The translations under genes were made by a program, and so were the position numbers. This document shows positions 17,501 to 25,933 of a stretch of DNA of 64,000 bases, piece by piece (within the stretch, counting starts at the first letter, position 1; the number at the start of each line of letters is the position of its first letter). The stretch is taken from NCBI GenBank assembly GCA_021770755.1, contig JAETQI010000002.1, positions 62,001-126,000 on the forward strand, in the 5' to 3' direction. Under the pieces are notes generated by a model. That model saw only the letters and a list, made by a program, of their open reading frames with translations. It did no database searches and was not told the origin of the DNA. Source of the stretch: Lachnospiraceae bacterium (lineage in GTDB: Bacteria; Bacillota; Clostridia; Lachnospirales; Lachnospiraceae).

Positions 17501-19191
17501 GTCTCTGTCTCGGTTTCCGTCTCCGAGGATTCCTGCTCCTCATCGGTATCGTCTGCTGCCGACGCCCTGCTCTGGACAACGATGCCCTGATCCGGCTTAA
17601 AATACGCTTCCACCCGCACATTCTCTGCCGGCATGGTAAAGACGCAGGTATCCGTTGTAGACGAAGCAATCGTTTCCCCGTTCGTGACCTTTACCACCTC
17701 GATCCTGGACAGTTGATACGCGTTGTCCGAACCGTCTGTCTTTGCGGTGATCTCTACTTCCTCCCCTGCACCCGGATTGTAGGAGCTTGAGATGATGTAT
17801 CCGCCGACAGTGTGGAGCAGCGTGATCCGCTTCTTTTTCGACACATCGTACGGCTCGTCGCTGATATCGGTCATCTTACCGAGATCGCCCGATATCTTTT
17901 TCAATTCCCCGACAGCATCGCTGAAACTGTTCTCCGCCGCCTCAAAGTCGTTAAACACTTCCGGCGTCATCGCCATCACATGATCCAGGCGGTCCGTGAT
18001 CGCCTGCACCTGATCCAGATTGTCATCCACGAAATCACCGAGCTGCTCGGCGAGCACATCGGCGGCATCCACCGCGCTGTCACTGTACAGGGTCAGTCTG
18101 TCAAAATCCTGCTTCACACCGTCCTTTGTCGCCTGCATATCGTCGATCGTCTTATCGATCAGGTCGTGAAGCTTGTCAACGGCCTTCTTGATGGATTCCG
18201 CCTCATGGATCTCGATAAAGGGCTCCATCTGTCCCACAATGCCGCCGATATCCTTGCGCCCGTACACGGTGCCGTTGTTTGTGCAGAGGGACACGACTCC
18301 CGACTGACGCCCCGCGATCCCGCCGATATTGTAGCCTGTGTGCTCATATCCGACCGTGCCCGAGTTCGTGCAGCGCACGATCATGCCGTCCGAAAATCCC
18401 GCGATCCCGCCCGTGTCGACACCGCTGTACAACTCATTGTCATCATTCGTGGTGAGGCTCTCGATGATGCCCATGCCGGTTCCCATCTCGTCGTCCTCCT
18501 CGACCCAGGCGCTGTCATCATTGATCCCCGCACGGTTAGAACAGTAATTCAGCGTGCCGTGATTGATCCCGGCGATCCCCCCAGTCGAGTAATAACCGGT
18601 GATCCTGCCCTTTGCGGCACTTCCTGTTATGACGCCTGTCCTGCCGTTCACACCCGCGATGCCGCCAACCGTATCGCGCCCGCTCACCGTTCCCTGAAAT
18701 GTACAGTTTTTGATCGTGCCATAGTTCACACCGCAGATACTGCCAATGCATTCCCTCTGGTTCTCTGCCTCGATATTGCCCTTCAATGTGAGGTTCTGGA
18801 TCACGCCGTCGCTCTCCACATAGCGGAACAATCCGACCACATACCCGTCTCCCCGATAATCAAAACCTGAGATCGTGTGCCCCACACCGTCAAAGATCCC
18901 GTTGAACACCGGAACGACACGAATCTGTGTCCCTGTCAGGTCGATATCCGCCCGCAGACTGACATATTTGTTTTCGGACCACGAATCGAGATAACAGTTT
19001 GATGCAAACTCCGCAAACTCCTCCGCAGTGCTGATATCGATACGCTCGTACTTGATTTCCCCGTCGATGTCCGCAGTCTTTTTGGTCTCCTCCGCCGCGC
19101 GGATGCCCTGCGCCGGTGTCATTCCCAATATCAGGGCTGCTGCCAGCGTCACTGCCAGCAGCCTGCTATGTACTCTACGCATCCCCTTCAT
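14569..19191 (-). CDS. Large repeat-rich surface protein with GLUG repeats and a C-terminal membrane anchor
   Basis: A 1540-residue exported protein. Order: signal peptide (about 1-32, ending GIRAAEE); GLUG-type repeats such as VGGIAGVNGRTG (about 100-330); a helical segment (about 335-450); an InlB/Big-like beta unit near 460-540; a Glu/Thr run and tandem SSTPESSSEPES repeats (about 550-650); an Asp/Asn/Ser-rich linker (about 710-800); a second beta unit; a long helical segment (about 890-1090); more GLUG repeats (about 1100-1250); then one transmembrane helix and a basic tail at the C-terminus. No LPXTG motif is seen. Its first 17 bp overlap the MMPL gene (19175), so the two are translated together. 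It probably spans the cell wall and exposes adhesive or scaffold units. The function is unknown; an accessory role for the exporter is inferred. Confidence 0.75.
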   Translation of the reverse strand: MKGMRRVHSRLLAVTLAAALILGMTPAQGIRAAEETKKTADIDGEIKYERIDISTAEEFAEFASNCYLDSWSENKYVSLRADIDLTGTQIRVVPVFNGIFDGVGHTISGFDYRGDGYVVGLFRYVESDGVIQNLTLKGNIEAENQRECIGSICGVNYGTIKNCTFQGTVSGRDTVGGIAGVNGRTGVITGSAAKGRITGYYSTGGIAGINHGTLNYCSNRAGINDDSAWVEEDDEMGTGMGIIESLTTNDDNELYSGVDTGGIAGFSDGMIVRCTNSGTVGYEHTGYNIGGIAGRQSGVVSLCTNNGTVYGRKDIGGIVGQMEPFIEIHEAESIKKAVDKLHDLIDKTIDDMQATKDGVKQDFDRLTLYSDSAVDAADVLAEQLGDFVDDNLDQVQAITDRLDHVMAMTPEVFNDFEAAENSFSDAVGELKKISGDLGKMTDISDEPYDVSKKKRITLLHTVGGYIISSSYNPGAGEEVEITAKTDGSDNAYQLSRIEVVKVTNGETIASSTTDTCVFTMPAENVRVEAYFKPDQGIVVQSRASAADDTDEEQESSETETETETETETETETETETDSDTETEDSTESDSVPESSSTPESSSEPESSSTPESSSEPESSSTPESSSAPESSSTSESGSEPESSSTPESSSDQNESTKPDSTENSGTTDESTGSDADDPDTESAETPEGDDITEAAMPYGAGAAFLSGTVDDEAGEDSKDSTDNGSDDTNNSAEDNKDNSSDDNSNSAADNKNNGGDKTGDSDDDSSDGIGDNKDNNSDETESDKDNSSDDTNDSKDNTGTSAPVIKQKPTVKATATIRITSNLSGNASCITNSAQDRAIITAEPSGGYTVEYVSVDGSRISADSGNSYSFPVESGETYDVYVHFRKVTTKSDTVENAKSEIEYAIREAQDAANKIRDDIEMNDEISITQLQKMLSATTTVMEYTEILADIYGEQVADALKAVNRDLGNTSDHLKSALDSVKAATRHTRDIVDYVNAQPDIRFAKLGAEYDYNRINLHNQLQGISDSLKILSDNASGYTDVVNADLKAVNDQINVIFNLLADRLSDVQKLGLEEFYEDVSDEDIDSITTGRTESCTNKGIIKGDINVGGIAGSMSIDDEDPEDSAAGSVEYELGRRFITKCLVTDSVNEGYITSKKNGAGGICGYMNHGIIVDSQSYGSVESTEGDFVGGICGESLTIIKRCYALCSVAGNKNVGGIAGFADTLKSCYSMAEIQAENGRAGAIAGQVSGYDIADIDTEDGSGEAAGPKVIGNYYVGENVHGIDNISYIGVAEPIAYDELLAMEQLPPQFRHLKVIYRIDDTYLGSEEVAYGEQLDHLNYPQIPAKEGCYGVWPDVSDRKMGGIFVVEGEYKNNVTVVQSGGEEEVSAEGQRGRAYALIEDIFTEDTVLHASVSDKTPPEEAAGTQHVVYEVTLENSGIRETDSFALRILNPYEDAVVYGYTDGAWTELEGKNRGQYIQVAMTGTHAYFCVAEKTSDMVFVIASAAAAAVVLILLIVLIRKGSARRKQRKLKKAEEAQAEQK
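17241..17428 (-). repeat. 36-bp tandem coding repeats (Ser/Pro/Glu-rich linker)
   Basis: About five tandem units of 36 bp, with half-units, encode SSTPESSSEPES inside the surface protein. Units differ by a few bases (Ala for Pro, Gly for Ser). A Glu-Thr run at 17446-17527 adjoins it. Such tracts change length easily by slippage and usually form an extended, wall-spanning stalk. Confidence 0.85.
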
Positions 19192-21676
19192 TCTCTTCCC
19201 CTTCTTCCTTCCGCATCATTTTTTCCAGATCGCTTCCGTCGTCCTCACGCTGCTCCAGCCTGCCCATATTGACAAACAGGCTCGCGTCGCCGCGCACCAG
19301 ACCATGCACTTCACCGACGATCGTGCCGTTGATCTGTCCCTGCACAAGACCGTCAACACGCATCAGACCGCTGACGCGCTCCAGCTTCAGCGGGATCGAT
19401 ACTGCAAATGAAGTCCTGTCGATCACCTTCTCACCCAGCAGCAGGATCTGCGGCAGCACGAACATGACCGTGAAGATCGAGAGGATCGTCCCTCTCCCCA
19501 GACACTGCCCGATACCGCACACCGCGCCGTCCGAGGACATCTGCCCGATAAAGATGCCCGCAAGCGCAAGCATCGTACCGGATGTGACGATCGTCGGGAA
19601 CGCGAAGTTCATCGTCTCGATGATCGCATCCTTTTTGGGCATCTTATCCTTGATCTCCAGGAAACGTCCGGAAATGACGATCGCGTAGTCGATGTTCGCA
19701 CCCATCTGGATGGACGACACGATCATGGCACTCAGGAAGAACACATTCTTCTGCTCAACAGCCGGAAAGGAGAAGTTCACCCAGATCACGCCCTGGATCA
19801 CCGCGATCAGCAGTACCGGCATACCTGCCGACATGAACGTGAACAGCAATACGACCAGCACCGCGAGAATGGAGACGACATTGACGACTGTGTTGTCTCT
19901 CTGGAATGTCTTGTACAAGTCGTACTGGCTGGTCGATTCCCCCGGAACCAGCACCTGTGCCTGATCATAGTACTTGCCCGCGATCTCATGCATCTCATCG
20001 AGAAAGGCAAATGTCTCGTCGCCCTCCTCCGGCAGCGTCAGATAGATCAGCATACGGCTGTACGCCTCGCCCTGTAGCTGGTCAAGCGCGATCTGCATCT
20101 TGGTATGCGCATCCTCCAGCGTATCCATCAGATCATCATCGAGCGTCACATACCCCTCGTCCACCTCGTCGTAGAGGAACATGAACATGTCGATCAGCGG
20201 CACGCTGTAGTTCGAAAAGCCGTTGATGATCTTCGCATAGTTTTCATCGTTTACCGCATACGCTGTGTAGAGCAGCTCAGCGATCTCATAGTCGACCTCC
20301 AGAAGCTCCGAGAAATCCCTCGCCGTCAGCTTGTCGGTCAGCATGTAGCCATCCATCGCCTCCGTGTTCGCCAGTCCCTGCGAGTGATCGACCTCCGGTC
20401 TGGCATCCAGCTCCTTTAAGAGTCTGCTCTCCTTCTCATAATTCCCTGCCGGAACGACGAGCGCCACAAAGTTTTCTGCGCCGAAGCTCTCCTCGATCAT
20501 CTCATCCACGATCATGGCATCGCTCTGCACCGGCGTCTCAAGCTGTGTATAACCGTATACGTACGGGCAGTGCGACTGTATGATATAAGCGCCGACGAGA
20601 ACGACGATAAACAGCGGCGGCACGATGTACCTTGTCCTGTATGCGAACTTGCCGACAAACGGAATATCCGGGATAAAGCTCTTGTGCTTCGTCTTGTCCA
20701 TCGCCTTGCCAAAGAGCATGATCAGCCCCGGCATCAGCAAAAATACGCCGAGCAGACTCAGCAGGATCGCCCGGATCAGGCACAGCGCCATGTCGCTGCC
20801 GATGCCAAACTGCATGAACATCATCGCGATCAGTCCGCCCATTGTCGTCAGGGAACTTGAAAAGATCTCCGGGATCGCCTTGCTGAGCGCCACGATATCC
20901 GCCTCGCGGATCCCGAGTGTCTGATGCTCCTCCTTGTACCGGTTGCAGAAGATGACCGCATAGTCGACAGACAGCGCAAGCTGCAGCACGATCGTGACCG
21001 AGTCCGACACGAAGGAGATCGTCCCCATCATGAAATTCGTTCCCTTGGTGATCAGCGCCGCTGAGCAGAATGTCAGCAGCAGCACCGGAACCTCCGCCCA
21101 TGTCTGCGAAGTGAGCAGCAGCACGGATACAACCACGATCGCAACGAGCACGCTGATCACGGACATCTCCTTTGCAAGCTGCTCCGCCGACGCATCGCCC
21201 ATGGCGGTAGACACATAGATATCGTACCCGTCGAGCATTGCCCTGACTTCATCGAGTGCCGCAAGCGCCCTCTCATCCGTCTCCTCGTACCCGAACGTGA
21301 TGCTGTACAGCGCCGAGAAATTATTGTAATGGCTCTTCGAGTTGTCGAAATCAAGCATGATGATGCTGTCAAACTCCAGCAGTTCCTCGTAGATCCTGTC
21401 AGCCTCCTCATAGGGAATGTTCGTCACCATGACCTTGGCTGTACCGTAGGTGATAAACTGTTCTTCCATGCGGTCCAGGCCCTGACTTGTCTCCGTCGTC
21501 TCCGGCAGATACGCCGAGAGCGCATTCTCTACTGATACCCAGTTCATGGATACCACGGAAAAGATCAGCGCGATGCCAAACAACAGAAAGAACAGATTGC
21601 GTCTGTCAACGATGAAGGTGGCGACTTTGATCATAAATCCGCCGTCTTCACCGCCCTTCTTTGGTTGCTCGTCCAT
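19175..21676 (-). CDS. MMPL/RND superfamily exporter
   Basis: An 833-residue protein with the MMPL layout: one helix at about 25-45, a large outside domain, six helices (about 175-370), a second outside domain (about 400-620), and six more helices to about 790. SVDYAVIFCNRYKEE and GANIDYAIVISGRFLE are the conserved proton-relay helix segments of the two halves. Family members export lipids, glycolipids, peptides or drugs using the proton gradient. A charged C-terminal tail carries a run of parallel beta-like repeats (LKLERVSGLMRVDGLVQGQ). It has an AAAGGAG ribosome site and a clear promoter with an adjacent dyad, and it is coupled to the 1540-residue surface protein. The cargo is unknown. Confidence 0.88.
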   Translation of the reverse strand: MDEQPKKGGEDGGFMIKVATFIVDRRNLFFLLFGIALIFSVVSMNWVSVENALSAYLPETTETSQGLDRMEEQFITYGTAKVMVTNIPYEEADRIYEELLEFDSIIMLDFDNSKSHYNNFSALYSITFGYEETDERALAALDEVRAMLDGYDIYVSTAMGDASAEQLAKEMSVISVLVAIVVVSVLLLTSQTWAEVPVLLLTFCSAALITKGTNFMMGTISFVSDSVTIVLQLALSVDYAVIFCNRYKEEHQTLGIREADIVALSKAIPEIFSSSLTTMGGLIAMMFMQFGIGSDMALCLIRAILLSLLGVFLLMPGLIMLFGKAMDKTKHKSFIPDIPFVGKFAYRTRYIVPPLFIVVLVGAYIIQSHCPYVYGYTQLETPVQSDAMIVDEMIEESFGAENFVALVVPAGNYEKESRLLKELDARPEVDHSQGLANTEAMDGYMLTDKLTARDFSELLEVDYEIAELLYTAYAVNDENYAKIINGFSNYSVPLIDMFMFLYDEVDEGYVTLDDDLMDTLEDAHTKMQIALDQLQGEAYSRMLIYLTLPEEGDETFAFLDEMHEIAGKYYDQAQVLVPGESTSQYDLYKTFQRDNTVVNVVSILAVLVVLLFTFMSAGMPVLLIAVIQGVIWVNFSFPAVEQKNVFFLSAMIVSSIQMGANIDYAIVISGRFLEIKDKMPKKDAIIETMNFAFPTIVTSGTMLALAGIFIGQMSSDGAVCGIGQCLGRGTILSIFTVMFVLPQILLLGEKVIDRTSFAVSIPLKLERVSGLMRVDGLVQGQINGTIVGEVHGLVRGDASLFVNMGRLEQREDDGSDLEKMMRKEEGEENEGDA

Positions 21677-21730
21677 AATTCATCCACTCCTTTACACAAC
21701 AAAAAATTTTTACCGGATCATGTGTAGTAT

Positions 21731-21759
21731 AGTATATTACATCGTTCCTGTTTTTTCAA
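21731..21759 (-). promoter_or_regulatory. Sigma-A promoter of the MMPL-surface protein operon
   Basis: On the minus strand TTGAAA (21754-21759), a 17-base spacer, then TATACT (21731-21736). The start site near 21724 leaves a leader of about 47 bases before the ATG at 21676. Confidence 0.7.
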
Positions 21760-21760
21760 G

Positions 21761-21777
21761 AATGACTTATAGTCATT
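21761..21777. promoter_or_regulatory. 17-bp operator-like dyad next to the MMPL promoter
   Basis: The sequence AATGACTTATAGTCATT is a perfect 7+3+7 inverted repeat that ends one base from the -35 box. The size and position fit a TetR-family operator, which often controls MMPL/RND exporters. No such regulator gene is present in the window. Confidence 0.55.
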
Positions 21778-21817
21778 TTCTAATTTTATACTTTGTTTAT
21801 ATTCGGGAAACACAAAA

Positions 21818-21853
21818 AAAGGAACTATCCCCAAATATATGAATAGTTTCTTT
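21818..21853 (-). terminator. Intrinsic terminator of the large leftward operon
   Basis: On the minus strand AAAGAAACTAT pairs with ATAGTTCCTTT (11 bp with one G-T type mismatch) around a 14-base loop and runs into a T-tract. It lies 16 bases past the stop codon at 21870 and would end the operon that starts near 42710. Confidence 0.75.
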
Positions 21854-21869
21854 TTATTTTATCATTTTT

Positions 21870-22952
21870 TTATAATTTGTTCAAGTACTCTTCCCACGCT
21901 TTGTCCACCTTCTCCGGTGTTAGCTTTTCCGTGATCCTGCGGGCATTTTCCCGCAGTTTCAGCTCAAACTCCCTGTCCTCAAAGATCCTGCGGAACGCGT
22001 CGGCGAGCGCGAAGGCATCTCCCACGGGCACGAGCAGGCCGTTTACACCGTCCTCGATCAGGGCGGCGGGTCCCCCGCAGGGACAGTCCGTGGCAATGAC
22101 CGGGATCCCGAGCACCATCGCCTCCATGACGGAGTTGGGCATGCCCTCCGTGTTGGACGTCAGCGTGAAGATCCTCGCCTTGCAGATATGCCCCGCAACA
22201 TCAGACACGCTTCCCGGCAGCGAGATCCTGCCGCCAAGCCCCTTCTCCTCAACGAGTGTCTCCAGCGCAGTCCTAAGTTCCCCTTCCCCGTAAATGACAA
22301 GCTTTACCGCAGGGTACTCATCCGCGATCTTAGCAAACGCGTGGATCAGCATCGCATGATTTTTGTTCTCGTCAAGCCTGCCCGCCGCAACGATCAGATC
22401 CTCCCGCTCCTCACAGATCCTTTTGTTCAGGAACTGCTCGTTCAGGGGATTCGGCAGGATCACACTCTTTTTCTGAACCGCTTTTGGAAAAAAGGCGCGC
22501 GCCCTCTCCGTCTGCAGCACCACCCCGTCCGCAAACCGAAAGACAAGCTTTGCGATCATCTGCATCAACCGCCCCTCGTACTCCATCGTCGGCTCCCCCC
22601 GCACAGAGACCACCACCTTTGACGGCAGAAATGCGGCGGTCGCCACAGCCATCAGATTATTTTTACCGAGAAAGGACAGGATCACATCCGGCTTGTAGGC
22701 GTTCCAGATCTCGCGCAGCGCCCCGAAACGGACGCGGAAGTTGTGGATCCTGCCCCCCTGCAGCGCGGACTCGTCCGGCTCCGAACAGACGCGCCGTATC
22801 TCCGGCAGGATCGGATATTCCTCTTCCATTTTATACTGTGTCACCAGGATCACATCGTATTTCTGCCTGTGAAAATACTCTGCCAGGTTCACCATGACCC
22901 GCTCAGAGCCGCCCTTCTGGAGAGAGCTGATAAATAATACGATTCGTTTCAT
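21870..22952 (-). CDS. Glycosyltransferase family 4
   Basis: A 360-residue GT-B enzyme. It opens with IVLFISSLQKGGSERVMVNLAEYF, the loop typical of GalNAc/GlcNAc-type GT4 enzymes such as PglH/PglJ. The C-terminal half has IVAAGRLDENKNHAMLI and the E-x7-E block TEGMPNSVMEAMVLGIPVIATDCPCGGP. It is the last gene of the long leftward operon, 11 bp after the GT4 at 22964, which it resembles closely, suggesting a local duplication. It probably adds one residue to the lipid-linked oligosaccharide on the cytoplasmic face. The donor sugar is not known; a HexNAc is plausible from the resemblance. Confidence 0.87.
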   Translation of the reverse strand: MKRIVLFISSLQKGGSERVMVNLAEYFHRQKYDVILVTQYKMEEEYPILPEIRRVCSEPDESALQGGRIHNFRVRFGALREIWNAYKPDVILSFLGKNNLMAVATAAFLPSKVVVSVRGEPTMEYEGRLMQMIAKLVFRFADGVVLQTERARAFFPKAVQKKSVILPNPLNEQFLNKRICEEREDLIVAAGRLDENKNHAMLIHAFAKIADEYPAVKLVIYGEGELRTALETLVEEKGLGGRISLPGSVSDVAGHICKARIFTLTSNTEGMPNSVMEAMVLGIPVIATDCPCGGPAALIEDGVNGLLVPVGDAFALADAFRRIFEDREFELKLRENARRITEKLTPEKVDKAWEEYLNKL

Positions 22953-22963
22953 ATACTAATCCC

Positions 22964-24061
22964 CTACCTCGAGATCAACGATTCCACATAAGTTTTCCAT
23001 TCGCTGTAGATGCGCTGCGGGTGAACCCAGTCCCGCACACGCTCTGCCTGGCTGCCCATCCTGTCTGCAAGCTGCGGATCTGACAGCACGCTTTTCATGG
23101 CATCTGCCAGCGCCTCATCCTTTCCGGACGGAACCAGTATGCCGCCAAACTGCTCTATCAGCATCGCCGGACCGCCGCACGGACAGTCTGTTGCAATACA
23201 CGGGATCCCAAGCGCCATCGCCTCGGCAAGCGCATTGGGCATCCCTTCATAGTCTGACGGAAGGACAAACAGTCCGGCGCCGGCAAGATCCCTCTCCAGC
23301 GTGCTGCTTTCCCCCATGAAGATCACCCGGTCTTCCAGCCGGCTGCTCCTGCAGTATGCTTCCAGTTCCGCTCTCGTCCCGTCGCCGCTGTCCTCCCCGT
23401 AGATCAGGAGCTGATGCTGCGGGAAATCGCGGCTGATCCGCAAAAACGCCTTCAGCAAGAGCAGTTGGTTCTTCTGACGGGTGATCCGTCCCACCGTGAC
23501 GATCGTCCTGTCCCGCGCCGCGCCGCGCCGCTTTGTCTCTGCAAAGTACTTCTCGTCAAGCGGATTCCATATCACCCGCGACTTTTTCTGCAGCCCTGCG
23601 TCAAAAAAGCGCTGTGCCTCCGGTGTCTGAAAGACGCATCCGGCGGCTTTTTTCGACATGTACCTGCACTTTGCCGGGTACGGCGCATAATCCTTCTCCG
23701 GATCGTTGCGCACCGACACCAGCAGCGGGATTTGCATCCCTGTCATGCTGTATGCACTCCTGAAATTGGCTTTTGAACAGAAAGAGATCACGATGTCCGG
23801 CCTTTCCTTCGCGATGCACGCCCGATACCGGAAAGCCCTGATCGCTGCCTTTGCAAGTCTTCCCCTGCGCTCCTCGCGCTCTGTGAGTCCGACGTCCACG
23901 CGCCGCACCCGCCCGTCGAGGACATACTCGTTGTCCGCCCGCCACAGCGTCGTGACAACGACATCATAACCATCCTGCGCGAAATAGCGCGACAGGATGC
24001 TGATCACGTGCTCCGCCCCGCCTTTTCCCATACTGTTCACATGAAAAAGTATTTTACTCAT
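22964..24061 (-). CDS. Glycosyltransferase family 4
   Basis: A 365-residue GT-B enzyme and sister of the gene at 21870. The N-terminus reads ILFHVNSMGKGGAEHVISILSRYF. The C-terminal half has IVTVGRITRQKNQLLLLKAF and YEGMPNALAEAMALGIPCIATDCPCGGP with the E-x7-E catalytic/UDP-binding pair. It overlaps the end of the third asnB-like gene (24054) by 8 bp, so it is translationally coupled. No membrane segment is present. It presumably builds the repeat unit on undecaprenyl diphosphate; the specificity cannot be told. Confidence 0.87.
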   Translation of the reverse strand: MSKILFHVNSMGKGGAEHVISILSRYFAQDGYDVVVTTLWRADNEYVLDGRVRRVDVGLTEREERRGRLAKAAIRAFRYRACIAKERPDIVISFCSKANFRSAYSMTGMQIPLLVSVRNDPEKDYAPYPAKCRYMSKKAAGCVFQTPEAQRFFDAGLQKKSRVIWNPLDEKYFAETKRRGAARDRTIVTVGRITRQKNQLLLLKAFLRISRDFPQHQLLIYGEDSGDGTRAELEAYCRSSRLEDRVIFMGESSTLERDLAGAGLFVLPSDYEGMPNALAEAMALGIPCIATDCPCGGPAMLIEQFGGILVPSGKDEALADAMKSVLSDPQLADRMGSQAERVRDWVHPQRIYSEWKTYVESLISR

Positions 24062-25919
24062 ACGCCTGATACCAGCACTGGAACACGAACAGCGCCCAGA
24101 TCATCCTGGAATAATTGGCACCTGTCCCGGATCCAGCGTCTCCCCTCTCCAGATACTGCCTGACAAACGACTCTGTATAATCCGCGTCAAAAAGCCCCTG
24201 CCTGCGCAGGTACGCGCCCTGTGTCATGTCGAGCAGCCTTTCCCGCAATGCCCCCCGCAGCCACTGGTCCAGCGGTACGCCAAATCCTTTTTTGGGCCGT
24301 TCCAGAAGTTCCTTTGGGATATAGTCATACGCAAGCTCTTTTAAAATACGCTTCTTGTTCCCTGCGCGGTACTTAAACTGATGCGGAATACTGAACGCAA
24401 ACTCCATGACCTCTGTGTCCAGGATCGGGCACCTCGTCTCGAGCGAGTATTTCATGGCAGCCCTGTCGACCTTGCACAGGATATCGCCCGGCAGATACGT
24501 GTCCATGTCGAGCAGCATCCTGCGCTCCTGCCAGCTCCGCTCCTGGTACGAGGATTCCATATGATCATAATAGCACGGAATCCCCCTGCCGCCTGTCATG
24601 CCGCGCGCCGCGCGCAGGTAATTGTCCGACAGCATCTGCGTCTTCGTCTCCTTGTACCGGTTCTGCGATATCGCGCGCACTTTGAACGGATAGCGCTTCT
24701 CCAGCCCGCCAGCCTTCCCTGCCATGTGCGCGAGCGCGCCAAGCCAGTCAAGCCTCTGCGCCTGCGCCACCTTCCCGTAGATATTGTATCCGCAGAAAAA
24801 CTCATCGCCGCCGTCGCCCGAGAGCGCAACCGTCACATCCTTTGCCGCAAGCTCCGACACGAGCATCGTCGGGATCTGCGAGCTGTCCGCAAATGGCTCG
24901 TCAAAATACTGCGGTATGCTGTCCACAAGCCGGAACATATCGCGCTCATCGATATAAAGCTCCGTGTGGGAAGTCCCCAGATGCGCCGCGATCTGCCTCG
25001 CAAAGCCCGCCTCGTCATATTTCCTGTCGTGAAAACCGATCGAGAACGTCCTGACCGGTTCCGATGCGCAGGACTGGGCAACCGCCGTGATGAGCGAGGA
25101 GTCGTACCCGCCGCTCAGAAAGGTTCCAAGCGGCACATCCGCGATCATTCTCTGCCGGACTGCCCTCTCCAGTATGCTTTTCAGTTGTGCTTTCGCCTCA
25201 TCGTAGTTCCTGGTGCCTGTTCCTTTTTTGCTGCGGTACACTGTGCCGATATCCCAATACTTGTGCGTCCGGATCTGCCCGTTGACGAATTTCAGCACAC
25301 TTCCCGGCTCTAACTGGTACACATGCTCGAAAATACTTTCCGGGGCTTTCAGATACTGCTGATAAAGATACCTGCCAAGTATCTCCCGGTTGATCTTCCT
25401 GGGAAAGCCCGGGTACGCCATGATCGGTTTGAGTTCCGAGGCAAAGACCAGATTCTTGTCCTCATACCAGTAATACAGCGGCTTCTTGCCGATCCGGTCC
25501 CGGATCAGATAGAATTCCCTGCTGTCCGCATCGTACAGCGCGATCGCAAACATGCCGTGGAATCTCTCAATGCACCGGATGCCCCACTTTAAATATGCTG
25601 CGATGATGACCTCCGTGTCACAGGCGGAGCGAAACGGATATCCTGCCAGCTCTTTTCGCAGTTCCAGGAAATTGTAGATCTCGCCGTTGTACACCACCGA
25701 CACCCGCCCGTCTGGGGAGTGCATGGGCTGGTGCCCCATCGGCGACAGATCCTGTATGGACAGCCTCCGCTGCGCCAGTCCCATCTGGTACCCGTCCCCG
25801 ACGGCGCAGATCTCCTCCCCGCTGTCATCGGGCCCCCTGTGATACATCGTATCATTCATTTTGCGAAGCTGCTCCAGGGCAATCCCTCTTTGTGATATAT
25901 ACCCGCATATTCCGCACAT
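24054..25919 (-). CDS. asnB: Class B asparagine synthetase-like amidotransferase, copy 3
   Basis: A 621-residue protein with intact Cys2 (MCGICGY), HRGPDDSG and VYNGEIYNF in the glutaminase domain. The PP-loop is SGGYDSS (269-275), with Tyr where copy 2 has Ile, followed by LSGDGGDEFFCGYNIYG and RPKKGFG in the synthetase domain. GAGGTGACAGG precedes the ATG. It sits inside the same operon as the UDP-GlcNAc dehydrogenase (32069) and C4-epimerase (29037), so amidation of a GalNAcA-type residue is a reasonable job (inference). The Tyr-type PP-loop is seen in sugar-locus AsnB homologues as I remember them, but ordinary asparagine synthesis cannot be excluded. Confidence 0.88.
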   Translation of the reverse strand: MCGICGYISQRGIALEQLRKMNDTMYHRGPDDSGEEICAVGDGYQMGLAQRRLSIQDLSPMGHQPMHSPDGRVSVVYNGEIYNFLELRKELAGYPFRSACDTEVIIAAYLKWGIRCIERFHGMFAIALYDADSREFYLIRDRIGKKPLYYWYEDKNLVFASELKPIMAYPGFPRKINREILGRYLYQQYLKAPESIFEHVYQLEPGSVLKFVNGQIRTHKYWDIGTVYRSKKGTGTRNYDEAKAQLKSILERAVRQRMIADVPLGTFLSGGYDSSLITAVAQSCASEPVRTFSIGFHDRKYDEAGFARQIAAHLGTSHTELYIDERDMFRLVDSIPQYFDEPFADSSQIPTMLVSELAAKDVTVALSGDGGDEFFCGYNIYGKVAQAQRLDWLGALAHMAGKAGGLEKRYPFKVRAISQNRYKETKTQMLSDNYLRAARGMTGGRGIPCYYDHMESSYQERSWQERRMLLDMDTYLPGDILCKVDRAAMKYSLETRCPILDTEVMEFAFSIPHQFKYRAGNKKRILKELAYDYIPKELLERPKKGFGVPLDQWLRGALRERLLDMTQGAYLRRQGLFDADYTESFVRQYLERGDAGSGTGANYSRMIWALFVFQCWYQAYE

Positions 25920-25933
25920 TCCCTGTCACCTCA

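Noticed and set aside
16543..17790. A long plus-strand open frame (about 415 codons) opposite the surface-protein gene.
   Set aside because: It is the antisense reading of the repeat tract, very rich in Ile/Val/Ala/Cys runs, with no ribosome site and no family resemblance.
21870..24061. That the two neighbouring GT4 genes are one gene broken by a frameshift.
   Set aside because: Each is full length with its own N-terminal loop and E-x7-E motif, and they are separated by a clean stop and start.
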